Assembly (NCBI RefSeq): GCF_024323335.1
Contig: NC_066580.1
Location: 137,779,648-137,843,647 of the forward strand
Length of the DNA: 64,000 nt
Direction of reading: 5' to 3'
Source: Lathyrus oleraceus
Taxonomy: Eukaryota; Streptophyta; Magnoliopsida; Fabales; Fabaceae
Shown: positions 11,765 to 24,895 of the stretch, in pieces
Layout: each line of letters begins with the position of its first letter
How positions within the stretch are numbered: position 1 is the stretch's first letter
Position numbers and translations under genes: made by a program
Notes under the pieces: generated by a model
Seen by the model: only the letters and a program-made list of their open reading frames with translations
Told to the model about the DNA's origin: nothing
Databases searched by the model: none

Positions 11765-13772
11765 TGTCATACCCCAAAATTTGCTCATTAATCTTGCAAA
11801 ACATTTCTCGAAGTACTCCGACTTATTCTGCAAGGCACTGACATTAAAGGAACAAAAGCCCAGCTCACAACAGGCCCAATCCAAAAATGGCCCAAACTAG
11901 CTCGCTCGCTAGGCGAGCAATTCCTTCGCCTAGCGAACCCCTCGTTATGACACTCGCCCCAGCGAAGCACCAGATCCAGTAAAAGCCCAAACTAGCTCGC
12001 TCGCTAGGCGAGCAATTCCTTCGCCTAGCGAAGCTTGCGAATATCAGAATTTCTGGGCTTCATTCTGAGCCCATTAGGTCATCATAATCACTATAAATAG
12101 CCAAGCTTCAGCCACGAAAAGAGACAGACGAAGACGGGCGGAAACCCTGGCATAGAAACCCTGGAGATCAACTTGAAGGATTCCGAGTAAAGAAACCCTG
12201 AAGGCCGCTCATTCGCTCCGAAGCTACCGCCGCCCAACTCCACCTGATACCAAAAGCGATCTGCCATTTCAGTGTTACAACTCAGCTGCAACAGGTTTGC
12301 GCATCACTATTGTTCTATACTTCCAAGTTGTAATCTCTAAATACATAATGCATCATAATCGAATTTTTGGATATGTAGTTAGATTTTGCATGTGAGTTTA
12401 AATATGCCTGCCTATCCCGGATGTTTGACCATATTATTTCTATAATTGAATACCATAAGGCTTGCAGCATGCTGAGATTATACTGTTCTGAAATTCAAAA
12501 CCCGCAGCCGCTCGCTAGCACATCGCTAAGCGAGCCTGTAGCGAATATTCGCTAGGCCTTCGCTAGGCGAGGCAGAGGCGAACGTGACAGTCGCTAATAT
12601 TTTGGTCGTTATGTCCTAGGCTTATCTGATCTATTCTATGTTAATTCTGCGTTGTTTGCCTGACATGCATACTGCTGTGTTCGTTTGCGGTGTAATCCTC
12701 GATTGCACCTTGATTTGGTATTTTAACCCGTTTGCTGAATGTTGCAAAGGTTCACACACCCCAGGAAAAGATTGTTGTGTAGGTCTTCCACTTTATTTGT
12801 GGGATGCCCTTGTGAAGATCTACTCTAAATTGCTTAATTAATTTTAATGTAGTAATTTTAATGTATTATTTTTAATGTATTGGTTTTAATATGGACCTAA
12901 TTACCTACTCAATTACGGTTACCTAATTAATTGCAAAAACTTTGCCTTTAAATAAATGATATCGGACCTCTCTTTTGTTACCCCACGATTGCGGTATTAC
13001 GGTCATGTCCCGCGAATGTGGGGGATGCTCTTAGCAAAGACCCCTCGGTTTAAATCATCATAGTCCCTCGAATGTTGCCTTCGTCCCTCGATGACCCTTC
13101 GATGCAGCCTACGGTTAAATGATGATAGTCCCTTCGATGCTAAGGTATCCTCACAACTGTTGCCTTCAATGACCAATCGATGACCCTACGATGACCCTAA
13201 CATCCAAAGGATAAAACTACTTACTTCTCAATAGTAAGGACAGTTTTACCCTCATAAGGATAGGAAATGCCCGGAAAGACCTCGGATAGGTATAACTCTC
13301 AATTGCTCATTCATAACTTAAAATACTTTTCACACCTCACACATTTCCAAACATCTTCTTTCAGAAAATCACCACTTGGCATACATTCGCACTAGAATCA
13401 TTGTCGAGTTATATTTTTCTAAACTATTTTCAAAACTAAACGAGATAACCACTTTGTATACATTCATCCAAGAATCATTACAAAGTTAAATTCTCCTTTT
13501 CAAAACATTTTCTAAACATTTCTCAACCACTTTTTTTTCAAACAAGAAAAACATAAATGATTGAGCAATTAAGAGCTCATGGATAACCATGGATACAAAG
13601 GGTGATAATACCTTCCCTTTGTATAATGTACCTCCCGAACCTAAGAATCTAGATTAAGGTCTTTCCTGTTCTTTTCCACCTTTCCTTATTGGATAAAAGA
13701 AAAGTCGGTGGCGACTCTTGCTAACCGCGACATTGCGATTAAAACACATTAAAGTCAGTTCACCGTATGACA
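11765..13772 (+). repeat. 5' LTR of Ogre copy 2
   Basis: TGTCATACC...GTATGACA, 2008 bp. It contains clustered CG-rich palindromes of the type TCGCTAGGCGA / TCGCCTAGCGA (about 11900-12035 and 12505-12575) and a TATA-like CTATAAATAGCC near 12092. The 3' block with AAAGTCGGTGGCGACTCTTGC is typical of Tat LTR ends. Confidence 0.95.
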
Positions 13773-13776
13773 GAAC

Positions 13777-13794
13777 TGGCGACTCTGCTGGGGA
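13777..13794 (+). other. Primer binding site, tRNA-Arg type
   Basis: TGGCGACTCTGCTGGGGA starts four bases after the 5' LTR. It is identical to the site in Ogre copy 1. Confidence 0.92.
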
Positions 13795-14667
13795 TTCAGA
13801 GAGAGGTCCATCTTAAAAAAAAATCATTTATGTTTTCCTAATTGTTCCTTCTTTTAAGGGAGTTTTGAGTGAAAGATCCTACACCCGGATCTAGTGTACC
13901 TTAGGTAAGTAGCAATAGATCATCGCGACTATCCAGCGTATACTGGAATGGTCAAAATGATGGCTACGGTTAATGTGACACTTTGGATGTCCTGATGTTC
14001 CTCATGTTCACTTGAGGAAAAATTTGGCATTCGCGTGGTGTCATCAAAGTATTGACCAGACCTTTAGAACCCTAATTGACTCATCCTAGCCATTAGAAAG
14101 TAGTGAGATAACTGGCTTCGGTTCCGACTGAGGTTGGTTGATACTCGATGCTACACTCCTTGAGATTGGACTTTAGGGAAGCTTTGGTCAACCACTTGGT
14201 GTTGCACTGAAGTGGACTTAAAGGAAGGTCAATGATTGGAGATCCTTCTAGAACCCGGTTACTATTCTAGGACAGGTTGAACCAACTAAACTTCAGTGGG
14301 GAGGGTACTTACCTATGGAACTCATGCAAGCCCTAAAACCTAGGAATGATGGTTGTGTGACTTGCTTGTGCTTGTTATTTATTTAACCTCATAACATCAT
14401 AACATCTTAACATCATAACATCATGACATCATAACATTGTACTAACCATTTCAAGGACTTAGGGATTTAACTTTGCTCTGTTTTGTACAAAAACAAAAAA
14501 AAACAAAAAAAACAAAAAAAAAAGGGTTTCCTTTTTGGTAGTCTATACAAAGTTAAATTCCAAAAGGCCTTGAAAACATTTCATACATTGCATAGCATGA
14601 CATAACATTGCATAACAGGTACTCTAAAGGGATCAATGTTCTCACGGTTTTCCTCCAAACAGAAAAA
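13795..14667 (+). other. Ogre copy 2 leader; ORF1 absent
   Basis: Non-coding. It is collinear with the minus strand of 5770-5090 up to about 14485 (AAGGACTTAGGGATTTAACTTTGCT). In copy 1 ORF1 starts about 20 bases after this point. Here an A-rich stretch (14487-14524) follows, then about 140 bp leading to the gag ATG. ORF1 is therefore missing. Confidence 0.8.
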
Positions 14668-17600
14668 ATGGCTCTCGAACAAACTGTCAAAGATCTCCAG
14701 GCTCAGAATGCTCAATTCCAGGAGATGATGCTGAGCTTATCCAAGGGGCAGGAAGAACTGAAGGCTCTCTTGCTCGAGAAGAAGAAAGACCAGAAACCTG
14801 TGAGCTACATTAACCCGGGAAGGAGGCGTAAAGGACAGGCTGCAGGAATCAAGATTAGAACTCCGAATGGTCCAGAAGAGGGGACGGATTCAGAAGATGA
14901 GAATGTTGATCCTTCCAACCCTGAGGATGACGATGAAGACTATGAAAATGAACAATACTCTCCAAGGGATGATAAATACAAATTGCTGGAAGAACGCATG
15001 CTAGCCATGGAGGGACAGAAGGCGCCCGGTCTGGATTTCGAAAGTTTGGGTCTGGTCTCCGATGTGACCATTCCTCGCAAATTCAAGATCCCCACTTTCA
15101 CTAAGTACGATGGTGCGTCCTGTCCTCAGATGCATCTAAGGGCTTATGTGAGAAAGATTCAGCCGCATACCACTGATAGGAAGCTATGGATCCATTTCTT
15201 CCAAGAAAGTCTGTCTGGCACTCAGTTGGAATGGTATTATCAGCTCGAAAGTTCTGACATCCGCACCTGGACTGATTTAGCAACAGCTTTTTATAAACAG
15301 TACCAGTATAATTCTGAGCTAGCGCCTACTCGGCTACAGTTGCAGAATATGGCTATGGGATCTAAAGAAAGCTTCAAAGAGTATGCTCAGAAATGGAGAG
15401 ATTTGGCCGACAGAGTCAAACCCCCTATGACCGACCGAGAATTAGTAGACCTGTTCATGGGTACACTGACTGGCCCATTCTACAGCCATCTGCTGGGAAG
15501 TTCTTCATCAGGTTTCATTGAACTTATACTGACAGGTGAACGGGTGGAGAGCGGCATTCGAAGTGGAAAGATACAGGCAGCTACCTCTGCAAGCAGCAAA
15601 AAGTCCTATCATGGGAAGAATGAATCAAATGCTGTGTACGGTCAACAGAGTCGTAATAAGAAAAATGGTGACCATGCCGTTGGAGCAGTCACAATTGCAG
15701 CCCCACCAGCTCAGAACTCCCAGCACAGACAAGACAGACCAAGAAGGCAGTTTACCAAGATCAATATGACTTTAGCACAAGCACTGCAAAGTATGCTAAA
15801 GGCAAACTTAATCACTCTCAGAGGACCTCCTGCAAATGTCAACACTACTTCGCCTCGTTATAATCCCAATGCCAGGTGTGCATATCACTTCGATAGCCCC
15901 GGGCATGATACAAACGATTGTTGGTTGTTGAAGAACAAAATTTAGGATATAATCGACGCTGGGGAAATTGAATTCGAGCCTCCGGAGACTCCTAACGTCA
16001 TCACTGCACCTATGCCTAATCATGACAAGGCTGTTAATGCCGTGGATGACTACTCTCATATTTCTAATGTAGCTGACTTAGCATCTCCCCTCTTGGCCAT
16101 CAAGAAGAAGTTGTTGCAAGCTGGTTTATTTCCAGGATGTGCAGAAAATTGCGATCTCTGTATATCCCGATCCAATGATTGCTTGAAGTTGAGAGGTGGT
16201 ATCCAACGGCTGATGGACGATCATACCATTCTCTTCGAAAAGATTCCTAAGGTGGAAAACATTGTTGAAGAAATATTTGTGATTGCAAGGTCCAAAGTTC
16301 CAGTGAAGATTACTGCTCCCAGAGTACCCGTGAAGATTACTGCTGAGCCCAAGGTAGCTCCCCTAATCATTACGGCACCTGGCCCAGTACCGTATTCTTC
16401 AAGCAAAGCCATTCCGTGGAATTATGGAGGCGATGTTTACATCCATGGCGTAAAGCAAGTTGGTGATTCTGCTAATCCTAATGACATTGTTGGGACTAGT
16501 AAAGTTACTCGAAGCGGAAGGATCTTCTCTCCAGAAATCTCACCTCCAATTCCCGAAAACCGAGGAAAGGAACCAGTCAACCCTTCTCAGTCAGAGATAC
16601 CGATCGAAGCTACTACTGAAGACGTTGCCAAACGAGAGATGGAAGAAGTGCTGAAAATCATCCGCAAGAGTGATTTCGATGTGGTAGAACAGTTAGGGCA
16701 TACTCCTTCCAAAATCTCGATGTTATCCTTGTTGTTATCTTCTGAATCTCATGCCCATGCCTTGATAAAATTCTTGAAGACTGCTCATGTACCTCATGAG
16801 ACCTCCGTCGATCAGTTTGAAAACTATGTTGCTAATCTGACTGTTGACAATGGCCTAGGCTTTTCCGATGCTGACCTGACACCAGCGGGAAAGAATCACA
16901 ATAAAGCTCTGCACATCTCCATTGAGTGTAAGGGGATCACTTTGTCCCACGTGTTGATCGATAATGGCTCTTCTTTGAACGTGCTACCGAAAGCCGTGCT
17001 CGATAAACTTGACTGCAAGAGCATTGAATTGAAGCCTAGTGACATTGTGGTGCGTGCTTACGATGGTGCGAAGAGTGTGGTCCATGGTGAAATGGTTCTC
17101 CCTATCAAGATAGGACCTCAAGTCTTCAACATTACCTTTCATGTAATGAACATTCGCCCCGCCTATTCCTGCTTGCTGGGTCGCCCTTGGATTCATGGGG
17201 CAGGTGTTGTAGCTTCGTCTCTCCATCAAAAGCTGAGATATCCAATAGAGGGTAAGATCGTCACTGTGTGTGGGGAAGAAGAATACATTGTCAGTAGTGT
17301 GCATACCTTCAGATACGTTGAGATGGATGGTGAATTCTTCGAGACTCCGTCTCAATCATTTGAAGTGGTTCCTCCGCCCAGTCATGTCCTTAAGCCAACT
17401 CCCTTTGTGCCCGAGGTTGTTCGAGCTCCTCCCGCCATGATTTCTCTGAAAGATGCTCAAGCTGTAGTCGAAAAGGGTGGTCGTACTGGTTGGGGTCAAC
17501 TGATCAATGTACCCTACAAGTCTGATAAATCTGGTCTGGGATTCAACTCTGAACAAATGATCAAAGATCAAATCAATGTCGTAGAAGATGCTGACAGTGA

Positions 17601-17694
17601 TTGCGACCTGGATAGCTGGATCTACCCAACAATTGGTGACGGACTCAATAATTGGAAGGCTGAAGACACTATCCCGATTACCTTTAGTCAGGAG
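14668..17694 (+). pseudogene. gag-pro: Ogre gag-protease, one premature stop
   Basis: Gag packages the element RNA; the protease matures the polyprotein. I prefer the ATG at 14668 (MALEQTVKDLQ, starting a coiled-coil-like stretch) over an in-frame ATG 20 codons upstream. Gag has an acidic segment (about residues 80-120), the conserved core containing PRKFKIPTFTKYDG and the LQNMAMGSKESFKEYAQKWR region, and a knuckle-like C-x2-H-x5-GH-x4-C (CAYHFDSPGHDTNDC) near residue 415. A TAG at 15943-15945 breaks the frame where a CAG would be a one-base change; the same frame continues through linker and protease. The protease motif is IDNGSSLNVLP (Asp-Asn-Gly), followed by LLGRPW. Unspliced, the frame ends at 17697. 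The exon probably ends at 17693. Confidence 0.9.
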
Positions 17695-17932
17695 TAATTG
17701 TTATTGTCTATTTAGTATTGCAAATTTTAGTTTTGTCATTGAACTTCTTAAGGCATTGTGTCTATGCCCGGGGCACAATAGCTAATTTGTTAAGGGTTTT
17801 GTCATTTCATAAGCATATTCACATTCAATAAATCAATGGACGTTTTGCATTCAAATATTGCGCTCTTTATCTTTCTTGTCATCTTTCAAACAAGCTATGC
17901 TTTCTTACACACACTCACGTAACAAACTGCAG
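17694..17932 (+). other. Ogre intron between protease and RT
   Basis: Introns between protease and RT are a hallmark of Ogre elements. A donor GTAATT at 17694 overlaps the gag-pro stop codon. A pyrimidine-rich tract and AACAAACTGCAG end at 17932. Removing these 239 bases takes the gag-pro frame (frame 1) into the pol frame (frame 3) in phase, with two bases of the split codon before the intron and one after. Retention of the intron terminates translation at 17695-17697. The ends are inferred from consensus and phase. Confidence 0.8.
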
Positions 17933-20900
17933 ATCCGTATCCACTCTGGATCCTATCGATAATAATTCCGCTACTGTTCATTATGACTTTGAAAATCCGA
18001 TCTACCAAGCCGAAGATGGAAGTGAGGAAGATTGTGAAGTACCTGGAGAGCTTGCCAGACTGTTACTGCAAGAGGAAAGGACTATACAGCCGCATGAAGA
18101 GTCACTCGAAATTGTAAATCTGGGTACTAAAGTAGACAGAAAAGAAGTCAAAATAGGAGCAGGCTTGGAAAACAGTGTCAAAGAAAGATTGATTCAGATG
18201 TTACATGACCATATAGAGGTTTTCGCTTGGTCTTATGAAGACATGCCCGGGTTGGATACTGATATAGTGGTGCATCGGCTGCCGACGAAGGAAGATTGTC
18301 GTCCTGTTAAGCAGAAGGCTCGTCGCATGCGTCCTGAAATGTCGGAGAAAATCAAAGCCGAAGTTATGAAACAATTCAATGCCGGTTTTCTAGCCGTTAC
18401 TTCTTATCCTCAATGGGTTGCTAATGTGGTACCAGTGCCGAAGAAGGATGGTAAGGTGCGAATGTGCGTAGATTACAGAGATTTGAATAAAGTGAGTCCC
18501 AAAGATGACTTTCCACTCCCGCACATCGATGTTCTGGTAGATAACACCGCTCAACACAAAGTATTCTCCTTCATGGATGGATTCTCGGGTTATAATCAGA
18601 TTAAGATGGCACCTGAGGACATGGAGAAAACTACGTTTGTGACGCAATGGGGCACTTTCTGCTACAAAGTAATGCCATTCGGTTTGAAGAATGCAGGAGC
18701 AACATACCAGCGTGCTATGGTGGTTTTGTTCTATGATATGATTCATCATGAAATAGAAGTATATGTGGATGACATGATAGCCAAATCTCATACTGAAGAA
18801 GAACATCTCGATCATTTATACAAACTGTTCGAGAGGTTGAAGAAGTACAAGTTGAGATTGAATCCGAACAAATGCACCTTTGGAGTAAGATCCGGTAAAC
18901 TCCTGGGCTTTATTGTCAGTGGTAAAGGAATTGAGGTTGACCCAGCTAAAGTGAGAGCTATTCAAGAAATGCCAGTTCCCCGTACAGATAAAGAAGTCAG
19001 AGGGTTCTTGGGACGCTTGAACTACATTGCCCGATTTATCTCCCATTTGACCGCTACCTGCAAACCCATCTTCAAATTACTAAGGAAAAATCAAGAGATG
19101 ATATGGAATGACGAATGCCAAGAAGCTTTTGACAAAATCAAGAAATATCTCCAGGAACCTCCAATTCTGATACCACCAGTTGAAGGGAGACCTCTAATCA
19201 TGTATTTGACCGTGTTAGAAAATTCAATGGGGTGCGTATTGGGGCAACATGACGAGTCTGGTCGAAAAGAGCATGCCATATACTACCTGAGCAAAAAGTT
19301 TACCGACTGTGAAACAAGATACTCACTGCTCGAGAGAACTTGCTGTGCTTTGGCCTGGGCTGCTCGCCGACTAAGACAGTATATGTTGAATCATACCACT
19401 TTGTTGATTTCTAAGATGGATCCCATCAAATACATATTCGAGAAACCTGCCCTCTCCGGAAGAATAGCGAGATGGCAGATGATCTTAACAGAGTACGATA
19501 TCCAGTATACTACCCAGAAAGCAATCAAAGGAAGCGTGCTAGCTGATCATTTGGCTCATCAAGCGGTGGACGATTACCAATCTATGAATTTTGAGTTTCC
19601 AGATGAGGATGTCATGGTTGTTACTGATTATGAAAAACCTAGACCAGATGAAAGACCCGAACTGGGATCCCGATGGACTATGGTCTTTGATGGATCTTCT
19701 AATGCATTGGGCCATGGTGTTGGGGTTGTAGTTATTTCTCTCGGAGGTTACCATACACCTTTCACTGCTAGACTATGTTTTCATTGTACCAATAATATGG
19801 CTGAGTATGAAGCATGTATTTTGGGACTCAAGGCTGCTATAGACCTGCGAATTAGGTTTTTGAGCGTGTACGGGGACTCAGCGTTGGTAATCGGTCAGAT
19901 CAAAGGAGAATGGGACACTAAACATCCGAATCTCATCCCTTACCGAGAACGGGTGATGACCTTAATCCCATACTTTGAAGAGATTACATTTGAACATATT
20001 CCACGGGAAGAGAATCAGTTGGCGGACGCACTGGCCACCATGTCATCTATGTTCAGAGTCAGATGGGACGATGAAGCTCCCAGGATCGCTATTGAACGAT
20101 TAGATGAACCGACATACTGTCATGAACTTAACACTGAGGGAGTACGGGAAAAACCTTGGTTCCACGAAGTAAAAAGATATTTAGAAGCTCAGGAATACCC
20201 TGAAGGGACATCCATCAATGACAGAAAATTCCTGAGGAAGTTCTCCGCTAAATTCTTTCTGAGTAATGGAGTATTATACAAGCGTAATCATGATTCGACT
20301 TTGCTTCGCTGTGTGGATAAAAAAGAAGCAGAAAGGATTATGGAAGACATGCACGACAGTATTTTTGGGACTCATTCTAGTGGACATACAATGGCCAAGA
20401 AGATTATGAGATCAGGGTATTATTGGTCTACCATGGAAGCTGATTGCCACCATCACTCCAGAACCTGTCACAAGTGTCAGATCTATGCGGATAAAGTACA
20501 TGTGCCTCCTGCTCCATTGAACGTGTTGACAACACCTTGGCCCTTTGCAATGTGGGGCATCGATATGATTGGAGAGATTAAACCTACGGCTTCTAATGGA
20601 CATCGCTTCATTCTCGTCGCTATTGATTACTTTACAAAGTGGGTAGAAGCAGCCTCATTTGCTTCTGTCACCAAGAATGTGGTGGTACGGTTCATCAAGA
20701 ATAGTCTTATTTGTCGGTATGGCATCCCTGAAAGAATTATCACTGACAATGGTACTAACTTGAACAACAATATGGTTACTGAACTCTGTGCGCAGTTCAA
20801 AATTAAACACCATAACTCTTCCCCGTACCGGCCAAAGATGAATGGCGCCGTAGAGGCTGCTAATAAGAATATCAAGAAGATCATACAAAAGATGACAATA

Positions 20901-21404
20901 ACGTACAAAGACTGGCATGAGATGTTACCGTTTGCTCTCCATGGTTATCGCACTTCAGTGCGCACTTCGACAGGGGCAACTCCATTCTCTTTAGTCTACG
21001 GAATGGAAGCCGTCTTACCAGTGGAAGTTCAGATTCCCTCTCTAAGGATCATGAAAGAGGCGGGTTTAGACGAGGATGAATGGATTCAAACTCGACTCGA
21101 TCAGATAAATTTGATTGATGAGAAGAGACTTGCGGCTGTTTGTCATGGGCAGATATATCAGAAGCGCATGACCCAGGCGTTTAACAAAAGAGTCAAGAGA
21201 CAGGTGTATCAAATTGGCGACTTGGTGATCAAGCGTATCATCCTACCGCAAGGGGACCCCCGAGGCAAGTGGACTCCCACATACGAAGGGCCATTTGTGG
21301 TTAAGAAAGTATTCTCTGGTGGAGCCATGATACTTGCTACAATGGATGGCGAAGACTTCCCGCATCCTGTGAACGCGGACATAGTTAAAAAATACTACGC
21401 ATAA
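17933..21404 (+). CDS. pol: Ogre pol: RT, RNase H, second RNase H, integrase
   Basis: The second exon carries the replication enzymes as an uninterrupted frame of about 1156 codons. The first internal Met is at 18165, but the frame opens at the splice acceptor. From that Met, in order: RT (about residues 50-260) with VDYRDLNKVSPKDDFPLPH and catalytic YVDDMIAKS; the first RNase H region (about 300-460); a second RNase H of the RNase H1/aRH type (about 500-635) with VFDGSSNA, NNMAEYEACI, YGDSALV and ADALA, the feature that defines the Tat clade; and integrase with an H/C zinc region (CHKCQIYADKVH) and DDE residues in GIDMIGEI, ITDNGTN and GAVEAANK. It ends VKKYYA before a TAA. No lesion is visible. 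Confidence 0.95.
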
Positions 21405-22596
21405 AAAAGACCCTCTAGGTCGACGTGCCTAGGCAAAAGTAAGGGCATCCCGACGAACCAAGAGGGTTCAGGCAAAAATTAGGGATAAATATATAAAGAC
21501 GTACACCCGGCAAGTCGAAAACCTAAAAAGGCGGCTTGGGCAAAAAAGGGTATCCTGGTGGACTAAAAACCTGAAAAGGCGGTCCAGGCAAAAATTAGGG
21601 ATTAAAGCGTATGACTATGTCCCGTTCTCTGTCAGCTTCAACCAAGTTCAAGGGACTGAACAAGCCAATCACTTCTATCCGACAGCAGGAGATGAGATGC
21701 TTGAAGACATAATGACAGTAGTGAAATTAGAATCGATAGGATTTTTCTCTGCATAGCTTTCTCTCTGTTTTCCTGACAATTTCCTCTTACTAGGATGTCT
21801 GTCTCCTTGTACACAAATCGCCTGTTTATAGGCCCTCTTTCGAAATCAATACAATTTTAGCTCCAAAAAAGATGCTTTTGTTTTCACTTTTTCTGTTTTG
21901 TTTGCATAAACGTCCATTGATTTAATTTGAATTGATTTACGCATTTGAATATGACCAATGTTTACAAAAATACATGCCTAAAATAGAAATAGCAATTACT
22001 AAGAGACTTCAGGACCAAGGAGAAGGTCTAACCACGCTTTCCAATGAGTCCGCCGCTAATTCTATTCCCCAACAAGAATCAGCTATTTCCCAGAAGAGGT
22101 TGGCATCACTAGACGAATTGGTCATCTCTTCTATCCCCAGCCAGGCTCTGTCAAAAGTTTCTACCATCAGACAGAAGTCAAATGCCCCAGCTGAGACAGG
22201 GTCATCAATACAAATATCTCCGACCAGCGGACTAGATTTATTTCCCCAGTAGAATCCCCTAGAAGAACGTTTCAGACACATAGTGCATTCATTACATCAT
22301 TTCACATCACATACCCGCATACGATGTCCACATTTATTTCATGCCGCATCATATACAGTACACCGTTTCATTGCACGCACATGCATACCATGTTCGCAAG
22401 CATAAAGCATCTCATGCATCATGACATTGCATGAAACTAACTTTATTTTTCAGGCTAATTATCCTCCTGATCACATTCAAGATTCGAATACAGCTCTCGG
22501 ATATAATCCATGTGACAGACATTCTCCTAATGGTGGCATCTCTAAGCCCATCCCAGATATTCGTTGCAAATACAACCATAAATATTATCAGATACA
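21405..22596 (+). other. Ogre copy 2 proximal 3' untranslated region
   Basis: Non-coding. The first 200 bases contain short repeats of GGCAAAAATTAGGGAT and GTCGAAAACCTAAAAAGGCGG (about 21430-21605). A 106-codon open frame at 21932-22252 has no recognisable domain, and I do not call it a gene. Confidence 0.7.
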
Positions 22597-23868
22597 GCCT
22601 AACGTACGGTTCATTCTGATTCGGCCCGACATATGACTCCTTCAGCTCAGATACGATCTAACGTACGATCCATTCTGACATTCAGCAACTCCAATACGGT
22701 CTAACGTACGACCCATTTGGACCTTCAAATCCTCAGATGTTGCCTAGCGTACGGTACATTCCGGGGTGTAGTCTAGCGTACGACTACTTTCTTCGTCAGA
22801 TACAGCCTAACGTACGGCTCATTCTGCAACTCCAATACGGTCTAACGTACGACCCATTTGGACCTTCAACTCAGATACGATCTAACGTACGATCCATTCT
22901 GGCTTTCAGCAACTCCAATACGGTCTAACGTACGACCCATTTGGACCTTCAAATCCTCAGATGCTGCCTAGCGTACGGTACATTCCGGGGTGTAGTCTAG
23001 CGTACGACTACTTTCTCCTTCAGATACAGCCTAACGTACGGTTCATTCTGCAACTCCAATACGGTCTAACGTACGACCCATTTGGACCTTCAAATCCTCA
23101 GATGCTGCCTAGCGTACGGTACATTCCGGGGTGTAGTCTAGCGTACGACTACTTTCTTCGTCAGATACAGCCTAACGTACGGCTCATTCTGCAACTCCAA
23201 TACGGTCTAACGTACGACCCATTTGGACCTTCAACTCAGATACGATCTAACGTACGATCCATTCTGGCTTTCAGCAACTCCAATACGGTCTAACGTACGA
23301 CCCATTTGGACCTTCAAATCCTCAGATGCTGCCTAGCGCACGGTACATTCTGGGGTGTAGTCTAGCGTACGACTACTTTCTCCTTCAGATACAGCCTAAC
23401 GTACGGCTCACTCTGCAACTCCAATACGGTCTAACGTACGACCCATTGGGATCTTCAACTCCAATACGGTCTAACGTATGACCCATTTGGACCTTCCACT
23501 CAGATGCGATCTAACGTACGATCCATTCTGACCCCTTTTCGGATACAACCTAACGTACGGTTCATTCTGCAACTCTAATACGGTCTAACGTACGACCCAT
23601 TTGGACCTTCAAATCCTCAGATACTGCCTAGCGTATGGTACATTCCGAGGTGTAGTCTAGCGTACGACTACTTTCTTCTTCAGATACGATCTAGCGTACG
23701 ATTCATTCTGATCTTCCATCCCCAGCAAAGCCATCCGCCTGATGAACAACTCACTCTGGTATTCAGATACGGTCTAGCGTATGATCCATTATGATCCCTT
23801 ATCCCCAACAGCGTATAACACACTCTGATACCCCAGCGAAGTCGACAGCATAATGGATGACTCACTAT
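22597..23868 (+). repeat. CGTACG minisatellite in the Ogre 3' region
   Basis: About 30 degenerate copies of a 30-40 bp unit built on TCTAACGTACGACCCATT or CCTAGCGTACGGTACATTC, each centred on the palindrome CGTACG preceded by TAA or TAG. There is higher-order structure: a block starting CCTCAGATGYTGCCTAGCG recurs at about 22733, 22957, 23096 and 23320. Maximus copy 2 inserted within this array; the remnant resumes at 34148-34220. Such arrays are common between pol and the 3' LTR of Ogre elements. Confidence 0.92.
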
Positions 23869-24895
23869 TGAAGGTGAGAAAAACAAGAAAGGGGGGGTTT
23901 GAATTGTTTTGAAAAATAAGCGCTTTTCAAAATGAAAACCACACAAGGATTTTATACTGGTTCGCTTATAACACAAAGCTACTCCAGTCCACCCGGCCAA
24001 GGTGATTTCGCCTTCAACAAGGACTTAATCCACTAATCTTGAAAGATTACAAACAACGTCTAAGATACAAAATCTCTTAGCCCTCTCAAGTATACAGACT
24101 ACACAGAGTCACTTGAGGAAATCAACAAACAATAGAAGAAGGATTTATGTAAACTAGAGTGCTTCTAAGAAAGCAAGTATTACAAAATTAAGAACAAGAG
24201 TTTTTCACGTAATAAGCAAAAGCTTCGTGAAAAAGAGAGAGCAAGAGTGTTTTTCTTGTTGATGTTTCAGTATGATTTTTCCTCGTATATGTATGTTACT
24301 GAAAATTGATTTTCAATCCTTTATATAGATCAGTTGAAGTGGTAGTTGAAACTGGTGGATATTGAGATGAAGTTACGCCATCACATAATTAGCTAATGCA
24401 GGATGACTTTTTCTTCTTGAAATGACTACTTACCACAAGTAGTATTTTCTTTATTGAGATTGGAGATTAACGTCTCTTTCTCAATTAGGAAATCCATTTG
24501 AAAATCTTTACTTGTCTTCAACGTTACTCTTTCATGATTAGCAAATCCATAATCAGAGTATTTGTGTTTCTGGAGAACCTTGGAATCTTGCTTCTGATGT
24601 TGATCTAAATAGATTCTTTAGAAAGCGTCGTTCAGAGTCAGAGGTTCTAGGACTTACTTCCTGTTAAGATGCTTCTGATACTTGTTGTTTAGTTCAGAGT
24701 TTGACTTTCTTGAACTTGTTTCTTCTTCAGAGCTTCTGATCATTTGATAATATACTTCTGATCTGGTACTCTATCTGATGATGTCATCAGAGTCCTGCAC
24801 ACTTAGAAACTTTTCGTTAGGGTGCCATTTTTGGTTTCATCCTTTGTTATCATCAAAATCAAGGAATCTGTTGTATCACAATTTTTGTTCTTACA
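23869..24895 (-). repeat. 3' LTR of Maximus copy 2
   Basis: 1027 bp. On the minus strand it starts TGTAAGAACAAAAATTGTG and ends CTCACCTTCA. It lies directly after the polypurine tract and is nearly identical to the 5' LTR. A TATA-like CTATATAAAGG (minus) is near 24319-24330. Confidence 0.95.

Noticed and set aside
11788..12841. Small open frames repeated at 34420-35473
   Set aside because: They are the same LTR sequence seen twice; LTRs of this family are non-coding.
21932..22252. 106-codon frame after Ogre pol
   Set aside because: No known domain and no start context; it lies in the variable 3' non-coding region, so chance is likely.
22737..23293. Open frames inside the CGTACG array
   Set aside because: They arise because repeat units stay in phase; the translations simply repeat.
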